Assembly (NCBI GenBank): GCA_024399955.1
Contig: JAKSNH010000014.1
Location: 1 to 36,660 of the forward strand
Direction of reading: 5' to 3'
Length of the DNA stretch: 36,660 bases
Source: Paludibacteraceae bacterium
Lineage (GTDB): Bacteria > Bacteroidota > Bacteroidia > Bacteroidales > Paludibacteraceae
Positions 1-7,468 of this stretch are shown one piece after another. How positions within the stretch are numbered: position 1 is the first letter of the stretch; each line of letters begins with the position of its first letter. The notes under the pieces are model-generated. The model did no database searches and was not told the DNA's origin. It was given only the letters and a program-made list of their open reading frames with translations. The position numbers and the translations under genes are program-made.

Positions 1-109
1 TTTTTGTGAACAAGACCGAGGTGGAATGAGAGTGTGTTAACTAATTTGATAACAGATTTATATAGGAGTGATGAGAGGATGAATGGGTAAGAGGATAAAT
101 GCAGATAGT

Positions 110-235
110 CAAATGGTCATGACCGTTTGACCATTTGCCCATAAGTGGCGCAATATCATTATGTTACAGCGAAATGGTCATATGGTCATGACTATTTCGG
201 AAACAAAAAGTTGGTCAGTTGGTCATGACCAACTT
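110..235. repeat. array of three 10-8-10 hairpins with TGGTCA cores
   Basis: Three inverted repeats lie at 110-137, 171-198 and 208-235. Each has 10-nt arms and an 8-nt loop. The left arms are CAAATGGTCA, GAAATGGTCA and AAGTTGGTCA; each is matched by its complement on the right, with one G-T pair in the second. The inner TGGTCA is constant while outer bases change in a compensating way. Loops 2 and 3 also end in TGGTCA, giving 8-bp direct repeats. The flanks 1-109 and 236-406 hold no gene I can support. The function is unknown; operator array or structured RNA are both possible. Confidence 0.75.
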
Positions 236-406
236 CGACACGGAGGGGGAATGCTGCATACATGTGCCTTGCAAGGATGGGCTTTATATCCTAGTAGACT
301 AACGCGGCAATCAGGCGGTAATCACACGGAAATCACGCGGAAAACATAGGCAATTGACCAAATAGGAATTAACCAAGTAACCAATATAAATAAGGCAAAT
401 AAAAAA

Positions 407-429
407 GCGAGGCAGAGAACGAATTGTTT
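407..429. repeat. 23-bp repeat, copy 1
   Basis: These 23 bases recur exactly at 14512-14534. Here the repeat overlaps the stop codon of the acyltransferase gene and is preceded by AAAAAA, which reads as a T run on the minus strand. At the second copy it forms the left arm and loop of a long hairpin downstream of the second LtaS-like gene. Both copies therefore sit at the 3' side of minus-strand envelope genes. Confidence 0.7.
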
Positions 430-1408
430 AACGATTCTGACGAGTTAAAAATATAGAGATGGACGTTAGTATTACTGCATAACATCCTATTACGATGCAT
501 AGTCCTTGCCACGAAGCATACCATTCTGCTTTATGTGTTGCAATAATATCAAAACCTAACTTGAAAATTAAATAGTGACCCACATAATATGTCATTGAAT
601 TTCTACCGACATAAGAGAAGATCGGAAAGAACCATTTCCCATGACATACATTGTCGATACTTCTCTCAAGCCAACGGCAGACATTATTAAATGTTATACA
701 TGCACAAACACACGCAGGGAGCCATAACATAAAATTATGCCATTGCGGAGAATTATCACTATACACAGAGGGAATCGCGGTAAAGTAGGAACCAATAAAC
801 AGAATCGTCGCAGCAAGTATGAGCCACCATTTTTCTTCCATATCTTTTAGGTAATATCCTACACAAAAGAAAAACAATCCCCAACAAGTGCTACTTAACC
901 AAAATGGGAAGAACCGACTCTTTATTGTCAACATAATGGCCGTTGCTATCAAACTAAAGAGTACCATCCATAATGGGTGTATCTTAGAAATTCCATAATT
1001 TGCTATCTGCCTAACCAAGAACAAAACAGGTAAGAACCATAACGCAGAATTTAATGGGATTGATCCTCCCAAAGCAAGTGATCTTATTGGACAATATAAT
1101 GCAATCCTAAGAGATAGATCATGTAATTTGCACCCATGCCATAACAGATATACTACATATCCTATAATCGACCAAATAATAAATGTGCGAATTAACTTAG
1201 AGTAATCCTTCTTTAGAAGTTTTTTGGAGTTTGAAAGATGAAACATCATTCCCGATTTGTAGAAAAACCACGGCATAAAGAAATATAAAAATGGAATCTT
1301 TCCCGAGATATTATCTCCTACCATTGGGTATAAAGCATGATATAATAGCAACCAGACTATCATAATTCCAGATGCCAAATCAAGATATTTCAACCGATTC
1401 TCACTCAT
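428..1408 (-). CDS. acyltransferase 3 family membrane protein
   Basis: This is a 326-residue, strongly hydrophobic protein with about ten membrane segments. It starts with the typical family N-terminus, LDLASGIMIVWLLLYH, and the catalytic histidine expected at the end of the first helix is H24. Members of acyltransferase family 3 (OafA/WecH type) O-acylate sugars of surface polysaccharides in the inner membrane. The gene overlaps the 3' end of the LtaS-like gene by 8 nt and is the last gene of the operon that begins near 6012. The acyl group and acceptor cannot be told from sequence. It has no fused C-terminal SGNH domain. Confidence 0.85.
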   Translation of the reverse strand: MSENRLKYLDLASGIMIVWLLLYHALYPMVGDNISGKIPFLYFFMPWFFYKSGMMFHLSNSKKLLKKDYSKLIRTFIIWSIIGYVVYLLWHGCKLHDLSLRIALYCPIRSLALGGSIPLNSALWFLPVLFLVRQIANYGISKIHPLWMVLFSLIATAIMLTIKSRFFPFWLSSTCWGLFFFCVGYYLKDMEEKWWLILAATILFIGSYFTAIPSVYSDNSPQWHNFMLWLPACVCACITFNNVCRWLERSIDNVCHGKWFFPIFSYVGRNSMTYYVGHYLIFKLGFDIIATHKAEWYASWQGLCIVIGCYAVILTSISIFLTRQNR

Positions 1409-3203
1409 ATAAAGAATTAAAATAATTTGTACGTATTAATTTATCAGAGAGTTTGTATGCTTGTTGCTCAGAGATTGTTCTTACTTTTGCGGAATCCATA
1501 AGGTTAATTCCTAATCCCTTCCAATAATAATCGTCACAACCAATAGTATTGGTTATAGTTGGGAATATATCCATTTGATAACATTCTTTAGTATATTTTA
1601 TTGGCTCGTGGATATTTGGGGAAAACACAATTAACGGACAATAGTTTTTTCCATTCTTTATAGGCAAGTTTTTGATAGAAGCATACTCCTTAAATTCATC
1701 CAACAACATTTGTTTAAAAATAGTATGATCTCCTGTTATAACTAAAGTTGTAGATTGACTCCATTGAGGAGAAAGCAGAAATTTATCAATAAATTTACCT
1801 ATTTGCTCATCAGTATAATTCAAACACTTGATATAGTTTGAAAGTATTTCCGGCATATTTTGATCTGTTTTATAATCAATTTCTTTAGCTAGGGAAAAAG
1901 GAGTATGTGTAGAAACCGTGATGGCCATTATGAATTCGCTTTCAGGATTGTCTTCTATTCGTGCGTTTAATTCCTGAAATACAGAAACGTCATTCCTCAT
2001 ATCATTTGATTCATACAATTCAGAAATGCCATAATTTGGATTAACAACCGACTGATTCCAAGCTCCAGCAGAAGGATTGAGAGTAACAGATTTTTTATAA
2101 TAATGAGCAATATTTGGATATGTGTTAGTTCCATATATTCGACATGCAGCCCCACTTGATATAGGCAATAGACCTGTATTAATAATCATTTGTCCATCAC
2201 CAGAAACTCCATGTTTGGCTTGTGATTTTATTTTGTCCGCGTAAAAGATGTGCTTGTTTTGAAGAAAGTTTCTCAAACAAGGCATAGCATAAATTCCATC
2301 CCATTGATAATCTATTCCCCAACTTTCCAAACTTTCTACTATGATAATGATTAAATTTGTGTTAGGAATATTAGTTCCATTTCTTTGGATACACGAAGAT
2401 AACATAGTCTGTTCTGCGTAAGATAGTTCTTGCTCATCCCTAGAATTATTCTTTTTTTGATGATATACATATGCTGCCTCAAACCATATCATAGCAAAGA
2501 AATAATCTACGACAGATGATTCTCGGATATATTTTTCTTCCCACTGTGCCTTACTTCCACTAATATAGGATACATAGGCCTTGCCGAGAACAGAGTTATA
2601 TGGAGTGAATAGTGGCGCATATATTTCTAATATATATTTTATGCCTGTATTAGTACTTTCAATTTTAAGATTGTCTATATTATTGCGCCACGTCTTAAAT
2701 TGTCGAATAGGGAAAAAGAGATAGCATAATACAATACAAGTTATAAACCACTTCCAATGGCGTTTGGGCGACTTTGGAACAGTATATATGATAATCGCAT
2801 ATATTATTGATATTAGAAATGGCATATAAGATTTCCATGAGAAATATACGATTACGCTATTCCAAAAGCCACTCATGTTATCAGCCATCAAAATGGCATC
2901 CATATTTAAGAACACACCATTGGCTCTATAATATGTAAAATTACCTAGTTCCCATATATCAATCAGCAATAATAAAGCAATTGTCCACCAATAATGCTTA
3001 CTGATAAACACAAAACTTGATAAAAAGATAGCAATAAATAAGACAGTGCCATAAAATTTAAACATGCTTGCAAAAGAGTCTAAATTTAATGTCTCAAATA
3101 CAAGCTGTTGAAATAGTACACATTTTACAACTATTGCCAATGCTAGACTAATAAAAACAAACCAATTTGAGTTATTTCTTGTGATTACCTTGAGCGTTGT
3201 CAT
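1401..3203 (-). CDS. LtaS-like membrane phosphotransferase/sulfatase-fold protein (paralogue 1)
   Basis: The 600-residue protein has about five N-terminal membrane helices (residues 10-165) and an alkaline-phosphatase-fold domain from about 280 to 580. Landmarks are ESLESW at 290-295, SGDGQ at 334-338, STHTPF at 431-436 and ITGDH at 489-493. This is the layout of lipoteichoic acid synthase and phosphoglycerol or phosphoethanolamine transferases. By position S334 replaces the usual catalytic threonine, which is an inference from motif alignment by eye. It is clearly paralogous to the protein at 14690-16477, sharing the motifs CYQMDI and YYWKG and a near-identical C-terminus. It lies between a glycosyltransferase and an acyltransferase, so it probably decorates a surface glycan with a phosphorylated group. 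Confidence 0.8.
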   Translation of the reverse strand: MTTLKVITRNNSNWFVFISLALAIVVKCVLFQQLVFETLNLDSFASMFKFYGTVLFIAIFLSSFVFISKHYWWTIALLLLIDIWELGNFTYYRANGVFLNMDAILMADNMSGFWNSVIVYFSWKSYMPFLISIIYAIIIYTVPKSPKRHWKWFITCIVLCYLFFPIRQFKTWRNNIDNLKIESTNTGIKYILEIYAPLFTPYNSVLGKAYVSYISGSKAQWEEKYIRESSVVDYFFAMIWFEAAYVYHQKKNNSRDEQELSYAEQTMLSSCIQRNGTNIPNTNLIIIIVESLESWGIDYQWDGIYAMPCLRNFLQNKHIFYADKIKSQAKHGVSGDGQMIINTGLLPISSGAACRIYGTNTYPNIAHYYKKSVTLNPSAGAWNQSVVNPNYGISELYESNDMRNDVSVFQELNARIEDNPESEFIMAITVSTHTPFSLAKEIDYKTDQNMPEILSNYIKCLNYTDEQIGKFIDKFLLSPQWSQSTTLVITGDHTIFKQMLLDEFKEYASIKNLPIKNGKNYCPLIVFSPNIHEPIKYTKECYQMDIFPTITNTIGCDDYYWKGLGINLMDSAKVRTISEQQAYKLSDKLIRTNYFNSLYE

Positions 3204-3212
3204 AATTCTGTC

Positions 3213-4166
3213 TTATTTTTTTAACTGCTTCAATACTTTGTGCCAGATTTTCGATAATACGGGACCAATATTTCTTGGATTTTTGACGAAATAGACTATC
3301 AGAGCTCCCATCATTCGTACATATTGCTTATTTTTGAAATAAGCCTTTGCCAATGGTAGCCAAGCCCATTTTGTATTACGCAAATCAACTGCAATATCGG
3401 CATATTCTTCAGGCAAAACATCTGCAATACGTGGCTGCAAATCAAACTCCATTTTTATTCGTCCTACTCTATCCATCACCCATTGTGTATGAGTAACCGA
3501 CGTTGGATTAAAACGATATGCAGATGTAATCTCATCTAAATAATAAAAGTCTCCAAAACAATGCAAGGCTATCCACAAAACCCAATCGCCAAGATAAGGG
3601 TTTTTCATATGACGCACCTTTTGTATAACTTCTTCTGCATGATTATTACGAAAAACGACGGAAGCTGTAGGATAAGATACGTTATATGTAAAAAAATCTC
3701 GCAAAGAAATGCGATTAAGTTCTCGACCTATAGTCGCACGATGGATACCATTATAACATCTCTTTCCATCTAAATCAACATCATAGTAATCAGTATAACA
3801 TCCTACAAGAGTTTCGTCTTTTTCCAAAATTTCAATTTGTTTCTGTAATTTCATAGGATCCACCCAATAATCATCCCCTTCGCAAAGAGCAATATACTTT
3901 CCTTGAACCATGGGGAATAATATATCAAACCAAGGTTGAACTCCTTTAGAGTATTGATTTTCGTTTTGATATACACACTTGAATAAATCAGGATATTTCT
4001 GCTCATATTCTCGGATAATAAGCGCCGTATTATCCTTACTGCAATCATCATTAACCAAAATCTCAATAGGGAAATTCACCTTTTGCGTAACAAAACTCTC
4101 TAAACATTCTCGGATATAAGGTTCATGATTATATGCTATACAAACAATGCTAACTAATGGTTTCAT
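3213..4166 (-). CDS. glycosyltransferase family 2
   Basis: This 317-residue protein starts with the GT-A signature VSIVCIAYNHEPYI. It has a nucleotide-binding NDDCS at 39-43 and the metal-binding EGDDYW at 96-101. Family 2 enzymes transfer a sugar from a nucleotide sugar to a growing glycan at the inner face of the membrane. The C-terminal 100 residues are basic and could contact the membrane. It is 9 nt upstream of the LtaS-like gene and 18 nt downstream of the hexapeptide acyltransferase, as expected in one operon. Donor and acceptor are unknown. Confidence 0.88.
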   Translation of the reverse strand: MKPLVSIVCIAYNHEPYIRECLESFVTQKVNFPIEILVNDDCSKDNTALIIREYEQKYPDLFKCVYQNENQYSKGVQPWFDILFPMVQGKYIALCEGDDYWVDPMKLQKQIEILEKDETLVGCYTDYYDVDLDGKRCYNGIHRATIGRELNRISLRDFFTYNVSYPTASVVFRNNHAEEVIQKVRHMKNPYLGDWVLWIALHCFGDFYYLDEITSAYRFNPTSVTHTQWVMDRVGRIKMEFDLQPRIADVLPEEYADIAVDLRNTKWAWLPLAKAYFKNKQYVRMMGALIVYFVKNPRNIGPVLSKIWHKVLKQLKK

Positions 4167-4184
4167 AAAGTTGTCTCTCCTATA

Positions 4185-4724
4185 TCATTTAGATAATTTT
4201 AATAATTCTTTACTTCTCTCCCTTAAGTATTTTGCAGGAATACCTACATATATTCCCCACGAAGGAATATCTTTTGTGACTAAAGATAGTGCTCCCACAA
4301 CAGAACCTGTTCCAATTGTCAAATTCGGGAAGACAAGACAATGTGCGCCCAATTGCACATACTCTCCTATAATCACCCTTCCTCCTGTTACGTGCGTCTT
4401 ATCTTTTGGATGCATAGGACCAATTAAATAATTCCCCGAGAAATCATCCATTGCAGAATAGATTGTAGTTCGGGCGGAACAACCACTATTATCTTTAAAT
4501 TCTATGCCCATCGCTCCATACAAAGCACTATACGCAGATATGTGAATGTTATTTCCCAATTCTATTTCACCGCTCAAAAGACAAAAATCATCAATACGTA
4601 CATTGTTTCCAATGGATATCTTATGAGGTGCATAAATGCTTGCTTTACGGCTAATCAGAACATTATCACCGAAGGATTTTAACCCTAACTTACATAATTC
4701 TTCTCTTGAATAATATGAATTCAT
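4185..4724 (-). CDS. hexapeptide-repeat acyltransferase (WbbJ/maltose O-acetyltransferase-like)
   Basis: The 179-residue protein is built almost entirely of left-handed beta-helix hexapeptide repeats, visible as recurring I-G-N-N and I-G-x-G patterns. It ends in the usual family sequence SLVTKDIPSWGIYVGIPAKY. Such enzymes acetylate amino or hydroxyl groups of sugars. The start codon overlaps the stop of the DegT aminotransferase by 4 nt (ATGA), so the pair may install and then acylate an amino sugar. That pathway is an inference from context. Confidence 0.86.
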   Translation of the reverse strand: MNSYYSREELCKLGLKSFGDNVLISRKASIYAPHKISIGNNVRIDDFCLLSGEIELGNNIHISAYSALYGAMGIEFKDNSGCSARTTIYSAMDDFSGNYLIGPMHPKDKTHVTGGRVIIGEYVQLGAHCLVFPNLTIGTGSVVGALSLVTKDIPSWGIYVGIPAKYLRERSKELLKLSK

Positions 4725-5860
4725 TTTACAATACTATCTAATACATGTTTTACATCTTTCTCAGACAAATATGGATGCATGGGTAGACAAATAACTTGCT
4801 TTGCCAATTTTATTGCCTCTGGTAAATTATTCAACTTTGCACTCTCATATTGGCTGTAAGGATTAAAATCACTAATCAACGGATAGAAGTAGCGACGTCC
4901 CATAACACCTTGAGACTTCATGTGCTCGTAGAGTTCATCGCGAGTCATGCCGAAGTCCTCGGTAATAAGGATTGGGAAATAGGCGAAATTCCAATTAAAT
5001 TGAATATTGTCTACTGATTGTAGATTTACTTGCTCTATAATATATGGGAACAATTTAATGCCCTTGACATCCTTTAGAGCCTCAACATATCTCGTTGCGA
5101 CATGTTTGCGTTGTTCTATAGCCCAATCCACTTGTTTGAGGTTAAGAATACCGTATGCGGCACGCATCTCATCCATCTTGCTATTGATTCCTGGAGCAAC
5201 GACAGTTGTTTCACCACGAAAACCAAAGTTCTTAAGGTTGTCCACATCGTACTTCATCTCCGGACTATGCATCACCATCGCTCCTCCTTCTATAGTGTTA
5301 TATACTTTGGTGGCATGAAAAGATAAGGTAGATAAATCGCCCCATTCTAATATACTCTTTCTTTTATATGTCACTCCAAAAGCATGAGCGGCATCATAAA
5401 TGACTTTGAGATTGTGTTTTTTGGCAATGGCATCTATGCGTTCCACATCACATGGGCAACCATACACATGAACAGGCATTATTGCAACTGTTTTATCCGT
5501 GATAGCGGCCTCAATCTTATTTGGATCAATGTTACCTGTATCAGAATCTACATCCACGAACACAGGCTTTAAGCCGTTCCACCAAATAGAATGAGTGGTT
5601 GCAACAAAACTATAAGGAGTAGTAATCACTTCGCCATCCGTAATACCTAAAGCTTGTAATGCCGTAATAAGTGGTAAGGTTCCATTAGTAAACAACGAAA
5701 GATATGGAACATCAAGATATTCAGAGAGTTGTTTCTCTAATTCTTGATGATAATGCCCATTGTTGGTTATCCACTTACGCGACCAAATGTCTTGAAGGAA
5801 CTGATTGTACTCGTTCAAGTCTGGTAATAATGGTGATGTGACTGATATAGGTTCTTTCAT
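4721..5860 (-). CDS. DegT/DnrJ/EryC1/StrS family sugar aminotransferase
   Basis: The 379-residue, PLP-dependent, fold-type I enzyme has the PLP-anchoring aspartate in YDAAHAFG (D156) and the Schiff-base lysine in FHATKVYNTIEGG (K185). Family members convert nucleotide-linked keto sugars to amino sugars, as in VioA, FdtB or WecE. The adjacent hexapeptide acyltransferase fits synthesis of an N-acylated dideoxy amino sugar for a surface glycan. The gene overlaps its downstream neighbour by 4 nt and its upstream small gene by 4 nt, suggesting translational coupling. The exact substrate is not readable. Confidence 0.9.
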   Translation of the reverse strand: MKEPISVTSPLLPDLNEYNQFLQDIWSRKWITNNGHYHQELEKQLSEYLDVPYLSLFTNGTLPLITALQALGITDGEVITTPYSFVATTHSIWWNGLKPVFVDVDSDTGNIDPNKIEAAITDKTVAIMPVHVYGCPCDVERIDAIAKKHNLKVIYDAAHAFGVTYKRKSILEWGDLSTLSFHATKVYNTIEGGAMVMHSPEMKYDVDNLKNFGFRGETTVVAPGINSKMDEMRAAYGILNLKQVDWAIEQRKHVATRYVEALKDVKGIKLFPYIIEQVNLQSVDNIQFNWNFAYFPILITEDFGMTRDELYEHMKSQGVMGRRYFYPLISDFNPYSQYESAKLNNLPEAIKLAKQVICLPMHPYLSEKDVKHVLDSIVK

Positions 5861-6012
5861 TTCTTCTCTTTCATTTGTTCTTTTTCTTGTTTTCTTCTTT
5901 CTCTTATCTCTTTTCGTTCCCTCTGCTCATATTCATAGCACTCACGGGCATAACGCTCCTGTGGCGACTCTCGCCGGAATAGGTCAATTATTGGTTCAAA
6001 TAAATCTAACAT
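5857..6012 (-). CDS. small highly charged protein, first gene of the polysaccharide operon
   Basis: I do not recognise this 51-residue ORF. It runs from an ATG at 6012 to a TGA at 5857-5859 that overlaps the DegT start codon in an ATGA. The sequence begins MLDLFEPIIDLFRRE, an amphipathic stretch, and continues as an almost uninterrupted Arg/Glu/Lys/Gln helix suited to a coiled coil. It is too short for usual ORF cut-offs. The exact 4-nt coupling, repeated at the next gene boundary, and the protein-like composition support a real gene. A role as a membrane-associated partner of the operon's enzymes is only a guess. Confidence 0.62.
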   Translation of the reverse strand: MLDLFEPIIDLFRRESPQERYARECYEYEQRERKEIRERRKQEKEQMKEKK

Positions 6013-6058
6013 ATATCGTATTTACTATTATCATTTAACTTTATTGTAGAGAAAATTG

Positions 6059-6092
6059 CAAAAAATACAGGAAAACAGAATAATTTCACAAA
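6059..6092 (-). promoter_or_regulatory. possible promoter of the polysaccharide operon
   Basis: Read on the minus strand, TTTG (6092-6089) is followed after 21 bases by TATTTTTTG (6067-6059), one base longer than the TAnnTTTG form. It faces the small gene starting at 6012 and lies back to back with the higBA promoter, so the two would share the same 70 bp. Confidence 0.4.
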
Positions 6093-6096
6093 AATA

Positions 6097-6128
6097 TTTG
6101 CATATATCGAATTTTTTATATATCTTTG
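6097..6128 (+). promoter_or_regulatory. Bacteroidota-type promoter of higBA
   Basis: TTTG at 6097-6100, a 20-bp spacer, then TATCTTTG at 6121-6128 match the phylum consensus exactly. Transcription would begin near 6135, which excludes the more upstream ATG at 6056 as the toxin start. Confidence 0.8.
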
Positions 6129-6145
6129 CAGCGATTTTGAAAGCA

Positions 6146-6451
6146 ATGGCTATGCGAGTAGTATCACATCGAACATTAAAAGAATTTTACGAGACACCCG
6201 GATATGAAGATTCAAAAGTTACTCTTGAACGCTGGTATCAAATAGCGGAAGAAGCAGAATGGCATAGTTTGAATGATATCCGAAAAGATTTTCCTTCTGC
6301 CGACTATGTTGGAAATCAACACTATGTTTTTAATATCCGTGGGAATAAGTATCGTTTGGTAGTAGTCGTAAAATTTGTAATGGGATATATTTTGATTAGG
6401 TGGATTGGTCCACATAAAGAATATGATAAAGTTGATTGTTCAACACTTTAA
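6146..6451 (+). CDS. higB: HigB-family toxin (type II mRNA interferase)
   Basis: The protein has 101 residues from the ATG at 6146; ATG 6152 is equally possible. The upstream ATG at 6056 lies before the promoter and is rejected. The sequence has the RelE-fold HigB pattern: an N-terminal helix around LKEFYETPGYED, then LERWYQIAEEAEW and LNDIRKDFPSADYV, then the beta strands VFNIRGNKYRLVV and YILIRWIGPHKEYD. HigB toxins cut ribosome-bound mRNA. The toxin gene precedes its antitoxin gene, as is usual for HigBA, with 11 nt between them. Confidence 0.85.
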   Translation: MAMRVVSHRTLKEFYETPGYEDSKVTLERWYQIAEEAEWHSLNDIRKDFPSADYVGNQHYVFNIRGNKYRLVVVVKFVMGYILIRWIGPHKEYDKVDCSTL

Positions 6452-6462
6452 ATAATACCACT

Positions 6463-6819
6463 ATGAGTACAATTACCGAAGCGCAATATCTTTTTGCTAA
6501 ACAACGCATTGAAGACCTTCTTTTAGTAGATGATAGTAATCCTAACGATCCTAATGTCATTGAATTAGGATTAATGTCCGACATCATCATTGAATACGAA
6601 AAGGAACATTATCCGATTGAGAAACCAACTGTTGCAGAACTAATCACCAATGCCTTGGAAGAACGAGAAATGACCCAAAAGCAATTAGCTAGTGTACTGA
6701 ATATCAGTCCATCTAGAGTTAATGATTTTGCCATTGGTCGTTCAGAACCTAACTTGCGCCAAGCGGGAACAATTTGCCGTACATTGCATATCTCGCCCTC
6801 CGCCATGATGCAAGTGTAA
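6463..6819 (+). CDS. higA: HigA-like antitoxin, XRE-type HTH regulator
   Basis: From the ATG at 6463 the protein has 118 residues; the in-frame ATG at 6436 overlaps the toxin gene and is less likely. The C-terminal half is a Cro/C1-type helix-turn-helix: MTQKQLASVLNISPSRVNDF and GRSEPNLRQAGTICRTL. The acidic N-terminus (YLFAKQRIEDLLLVDDS) is probably the toxin-binding part. HigA proteins neutralise HigB and repress their own promoter, here presumably at 6097-6135. A strong terminator follows 22 nt after the stop. Confidence 0.87.
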   Translation: MSTITEAQYLFAKQRIEDLLLVDDSNPNDPNVIELGLMSDIIIEYEKEHYPIEKPTVAELITNALEEREMTQKQLASVLNISPSRVNDFAIGRSEPNLRQAGTICRTLHISPSAMMQV

Positions 6820-6841
6820 GTTTCTTTCTCTACAATACATC

Positions 6842-6874
6842 AAAGGTCGCTTGGCGTTTCCGCCCGCGACCTTT
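6842..6874 (+). terminator. terminator of higBA
   Basis: AAAGGTCGC at 6842-6850 pairs perfectly with GCGACCTTT at 6866-6874, with an inner GGCG/CGCC stem, followed by TTGTTTT. The hairpin works on either strand and separates higBA from the convergent RNA element. Confidence 0.8.
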
Positions 6875-6892
6875 TGTTTTATACAGACCAAC

Positions 6893-6925
6893 AAAAAAAC
6901 GCGGATTCCTGCTCTGCTTATCCGC
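6893..6925 (-). terminator. terminator of the candidate RNA
   Basis: On the minus strand the stem GCGGAT/ATCCGC (6920-6925 and 6901-6906) is followed by G and seven Ts (6899-6893). The counterpart in copy 2 has GTGGA/TCCAC followed by GC and five Ts. Confidence 0.7.
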
Positions 6926-7252
6926 TAGTTGAGGCCGTAGGAAGCCTTTGATGTCGAATAAGCAATTAGAAATCCACGCGTGCGTATATAGAATAATGTA
7001 TATACACCCATGGACATCTACCACTTACTTGTTTTCGAACAACAAAATTGAAATTTCCTACGTTTCAAAGAGTCGATAACAAGCGTTAGTAAACGCCTTT
7101 GCGATAAGTGCCAAAGGCACGTCTCGCTACTATGTCCCGAAATCTCACAGTGGCGTGTTTTCGCAAGAGGGACGCTTCCCTCCCCTCACCCAGCGTGGAT
7201 CTCGATATGTTCCCCCTATTTAACGTCAGTGGGTGACGTCTTTTGCAGTTTT
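6893..7252 (-). ncRNA. candidate structured RNA, copy 1 (about 360 nt)
   Basis: A minus-strand promoter (7259-7290) has no convincing ORF after it, but a run of hairpins: ACGTCA/TGACGT (7223-7239), GAGGGA/TCCCTC (7167-7182), GCGA+GTGCC/GGCAC+TCGC (7101-7126), GCGTT/AACGC (7083-7096), GAAA/TTTC (7050-7066), and GTATATA/TATATAC near 6984-7005. It closes with a terminator: GCGGAT/ATCCGC (6901-6925) followed by T7. About 250 nt are shared with 16530-16785, with compensating changes in three stems (GCGGA/TCCGC versus GTGGA/TCCAC; AGCGT stem; GCGA..TCGC stem). I cannot match it to tmRNA, RNase P RNA, 6S RNA or SRP RNA. Only short ORFs occur inside. Confidence 0.55.
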
Positions 7253-7258
7253 GCGCTG

Positions 7259-7290
7259 CAAAATTACAAAGAATTTTTGGAATATGCAAG
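7259..7290 (-). promoter_or_regulatory. promoter of the candidate structured RNA
   Basis: Minus strand: CTTG (7290-7287), 20 bp, TAATTTTG (7266-7259). The spacer and flanks are nearly identical to the promoter at 35563-35594. A degenerate duplicate, with TAATTTCC in place of the -7 box, lies about 80 bp upstream around 7341-7366. Confidence 0.7.
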
Positions 7291-7411
7291 AAAAACTTGC
7301 TTTTATTTGCTATTTTAATAAAAATTTTACTGGAATTTACGAAGGAAATTACAAAGAATTTTTGATATTTGCAAATAAAAGTGAGATTTTTAAGAAAAAT
7401 ATTAGGGATAA

Positions 7412-7468
7412 GAGAGGGATTCGAGGGAAGAGAGGGATTGGGACTCCGCCTTACGGAGAGGGATTCGA
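7412..7468. repeat. fragments matching the tRNA-Ser 3' end
   Basis: The 13-mer GAGAGGGATTCGA occurs at 7412-7424 and 7456-7468, and a partial copy at 7430-7439. The same 13-mer forms the T-arm and acceptor region of tRNA-Ser at 7725-7737. The rest of 7291-7640 holds no gene I can support. Confidence 0.5.

Noticed and set aside
110..235. CRISPR array
   Set aside because: Only three units, unequal spacing (33 and 9 nt), varying arms and no cas genes.
161..349. 62-codon plus-strand ORF
   Set aside because: It is made largely of the hairpin array and has no protein-like features.
6830..7024. 64-codon minus-strand ORF across the RNA element and terminators
   Set aside because: It reads through two terminator hairpins and is not kept in the second copy of the element.
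7075..7250. integron attC-like site (TAACAAGCGTTA)
   Set aside because: The core sites do not match RYYYAAC/GTTRRRY properly, and there is no integrase or cassette series.
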